Source of the DNA: Acidobacteriia bacterium UBA6623
Lineage (GTDB): Bacteria; Acidobacteriota; Terriglobia; Bryobacterales; UBA6623
Reading direction: 5' to 3'
NCBI GenBank assembly: GCA_002433055.1
Contig: DJHJ01000025.1
Span: 38,949-102,948, forward strand
Length of the DNA: 64,000 nt
In this document: positions 63,015-64,000 of the stretch, in pieces
Layout of the letters: each line of letters opens with the position of its first letter
Position numbering within the stretch: position 1 is the stretch's first letter
The notes under the pieces: model-generated
The model's database searches: none
What the model was told of the DNA's origin: nothing
Seen by the model: the letters and a program-made list of their open reading frames with translations, nothing else
Position numbers and translations under genes: made by a program

Positions 63015-63845
63015 ATGGTCGTGGCTGAGGCTATTCGTTGGGTAGGCACACAACTTACCACAGAGGGTATTAGTTCAGCGCGTCTAACAGCTGAGGTTTT
63101 GATTGCCCATGTTATGGGAATGGATAGATCTTCACTGTATTGTCATTTTGATGAAGACCTTAGTAAAGAACAACAGTATGCTTTGGGACAATTGGTTAAA
63201 CGACGCTGTAATGGAACTCCGACACAATATCTGACAAGTTCACAAGAGTTTTTTGGACTCGAATTTGAAGTCACCCCCGACGTTTTGATTCCAAGACCTG
63301 AGACGGAGCATTTAGTTGAACATGCTCTAGAAATTGCCGATCAAGGAAACCGTATTGTAGACGTGGGAACAGGCTCAGGGTGTATTGCTATTGCGCTCAA
63401 AAAAAATCTACCCACGGCTGTTGTTGGGGCTTGTGATATATCTCAGGCAGCTTTACGAGTGGCCGCCCGAAACGCAAGAAGACTTGGGGTTAGTATCGAC
63501 TTTTTTGTTGGCAATCTCGCTGGAACGGTACGGAGGGAGAGTCTAGATTTGTTGATCTCGAACCCACCTTACGTTCCGTTGGCCAATTTGGCGGGACTGC
63601 AGCGCGAATTATACGCTGAACCAGCGACAGCTCTTTTCGGTGGTGAAGATGGGTTACAAAATTACCAGATTTTAATACCTCAAGCGGCGACTGCATTGCG
63701 GTCTGGTGGACTGCTGCTACTGGAACTCGACTATCAAGTTAGATCTGCGATTGAAGCAATGCTGCACCCTGGAGAATGGGAACAATCTGAAGTCAAACAA
63801 GATTTAGCCCACCTTGACAGAGTTCTGATCGTGAGAAAGAAATAA
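63015..63845 (+). CDS. prmC: Peptide chain release factor N5-glutamine methyltransferase
   Basis: A 276-residue SAM-dependent methyltransferase that modifies the GGQ glutamine of release factors RF1 and RF2. The SAM-binding motif is VDVGTGSGCIAIAL and the catalytic NPPY lies in LISNPPYVPL. The N-terminal helical domain ends in GTPTQYLTSSQEFFGLEFEV and VLIPRPETEHLVE, both typical. Length matches the family. AAGAGAGG lies upstream of the ATG. prfA, the common neighbour, is not seen in the window. Confidence 0.94.
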   Translation: MVVAEAIRWVGTQLTTEGISSARLTAEVLIAHVMGMDRSSLYCHFDEDLSKEQQYALGQLVKRRCNGTPTQYLTSSQEFFGLEFEVTPDVLIPRPETEHLVEHALEIADQGNRIVDVGTGSGCIAIALKKNLPTAVVGACDISQAALRVAARNARRLGVSIDFFVGNLAGTVRRESLDLLISNPPYVPLANLAGLQRELYAEPATALFGGEDGLQNYQILIPQAATALRSGGLLLLELDYQVRSAIEAMLHPGEWEQSEVKQDLAHLDRVLIVRKK

Positions 63846-63906
63846 TGAGGATTTTAACGCTCAATTTTCTAGTATGTGAAGCATATAATCAGTAGTTGAC
63901 GAAGCT

Positions 63907-63920
63907 GTCCATTAATGGAC
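63907..63920. repeat. 14-bp perfect palindrome upstream of the last frame
   Basis: GTCCATTAATGGAC is perfectly self-complementary, as expected for a dimeric repressor site. It lies about 35 bp upstream of a possible coding start at 63953. No regulator can be named. Confidence 0.4.
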
Positions 63921-63952
63921 GATCCAGCCGTCCCCAAGGTACAATCGATTTC

Positions 63953-64000
63953 ATGTTCGCAGGGATTGCAGCTCGAATAGGGATGGCAGTATGGTTGGTG
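63953..64000 (+). CDS. Possible start of a further gene, cut by the window end
   Basis: An ATG at 63953 opens a frame that runs to the window end with no stop, beginning MFAGIAARIGMAVWLV. Sixteen residues are too few to identify it. A TACAAT sequence lies just upstream (63940-63945), but without a clear -35. Confidence 0.25.
   Translation, partial: MFAGIAARIGMAVWLV

Overview
The window is chromosomal DNA from a Gram-negative heterotroph of roughly 50% G+C. The best guess is a member of the Acidobacteriota or a close relative. This is inferred from gene content: an Oar-like TonB-dependent receptor with an N-terminal carboxypeptidase-regulatory-like domain, cytochrome c/PSCyt2/PSD1 proteins paired with a DUF1501 protein, several SMP-30 family lactonases and GFO/IDH/MocA oxidoreductases, and a bacterial SelB. 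Marker-gene phylogeny was not possible here. No phage, transposase, CRISPR array or rRNA operon is visible.

Layout. 1-7010: two tandem paralogous PSD1 cytochromes (the first is cut by the window edge) followed by a DUF1501 protein. 7030-10700: a CvpA-like protein and two cation/proton antiporters whose stop codons abut. 11072-19753: a complete phosphate module, phoB-phoR-pstS-pstC-pstA-pstB-phoU plus an OprP/OprO-type porin. Repeated TTTA half-sites lie in front of phoB, pstS and the porin and are the best candidates for PhoB operators. 19779-28682: an accessory catabolic region with a gamma-glutamyltransferase-like protein, a sodium:solute symporter, two SMP-30 lactonases (one cytoplasmic, one exported), a GFO/IDH/MocA dehydrogenase, an HSL-type esterase and an APH-fold phosphotransferase. 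28727-33062: selB, a hydroxyacid-oxoacid transhydrogenase-like iron alcohol dehydrogenase, and trpS. 33194-36273: a pair of M16 peptidases, one with and one without the zinc motif. 36418-43365: mazG, a GNAT protein, a thioredoxin/NHL fusion and smc. 43621-50184: a PD40 propeller protein, acnA, a class IV aminotransferase, a GFO/IDH/MocA protein and a pentaheme cytochrome. 50367-54179: an acyl-CoA synthetase convergent with a FadB/EHHADH-type fusion enzyme (beta-oxidation). 54439-57888: a large TonB-dependent receptor with an unusual A-poor, hairpin-rich leader and a tandem-hairpin 3' end. 57930-58005: tRNA-Ala(GGC). 58055-60243: an SRPBCC protein, a YdcZ-type transporter and a diverged SMP-30 protein. 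60424-63845: hemY-type protoporphyrinogen oxidase and hemE, then prmC on the other strand.

Working together. The phosphate genes form a sensor-to-transporter unit, with the porin as its likely outer-membrane entry point. The lactonase, dehydrogenase and symporter genes look like a peripheral pathway for a sugar-derived or lactone substrate that cannot be identified from sequence alone. Most other genes are housekeeping. No clearly novel multi-gene system was found. The features most worth a second look are the structured leader of the TonB-dependent receptor gene, the shared phosphate-box element, the orphan pentaheme cytochrome and the catabolic cluster.
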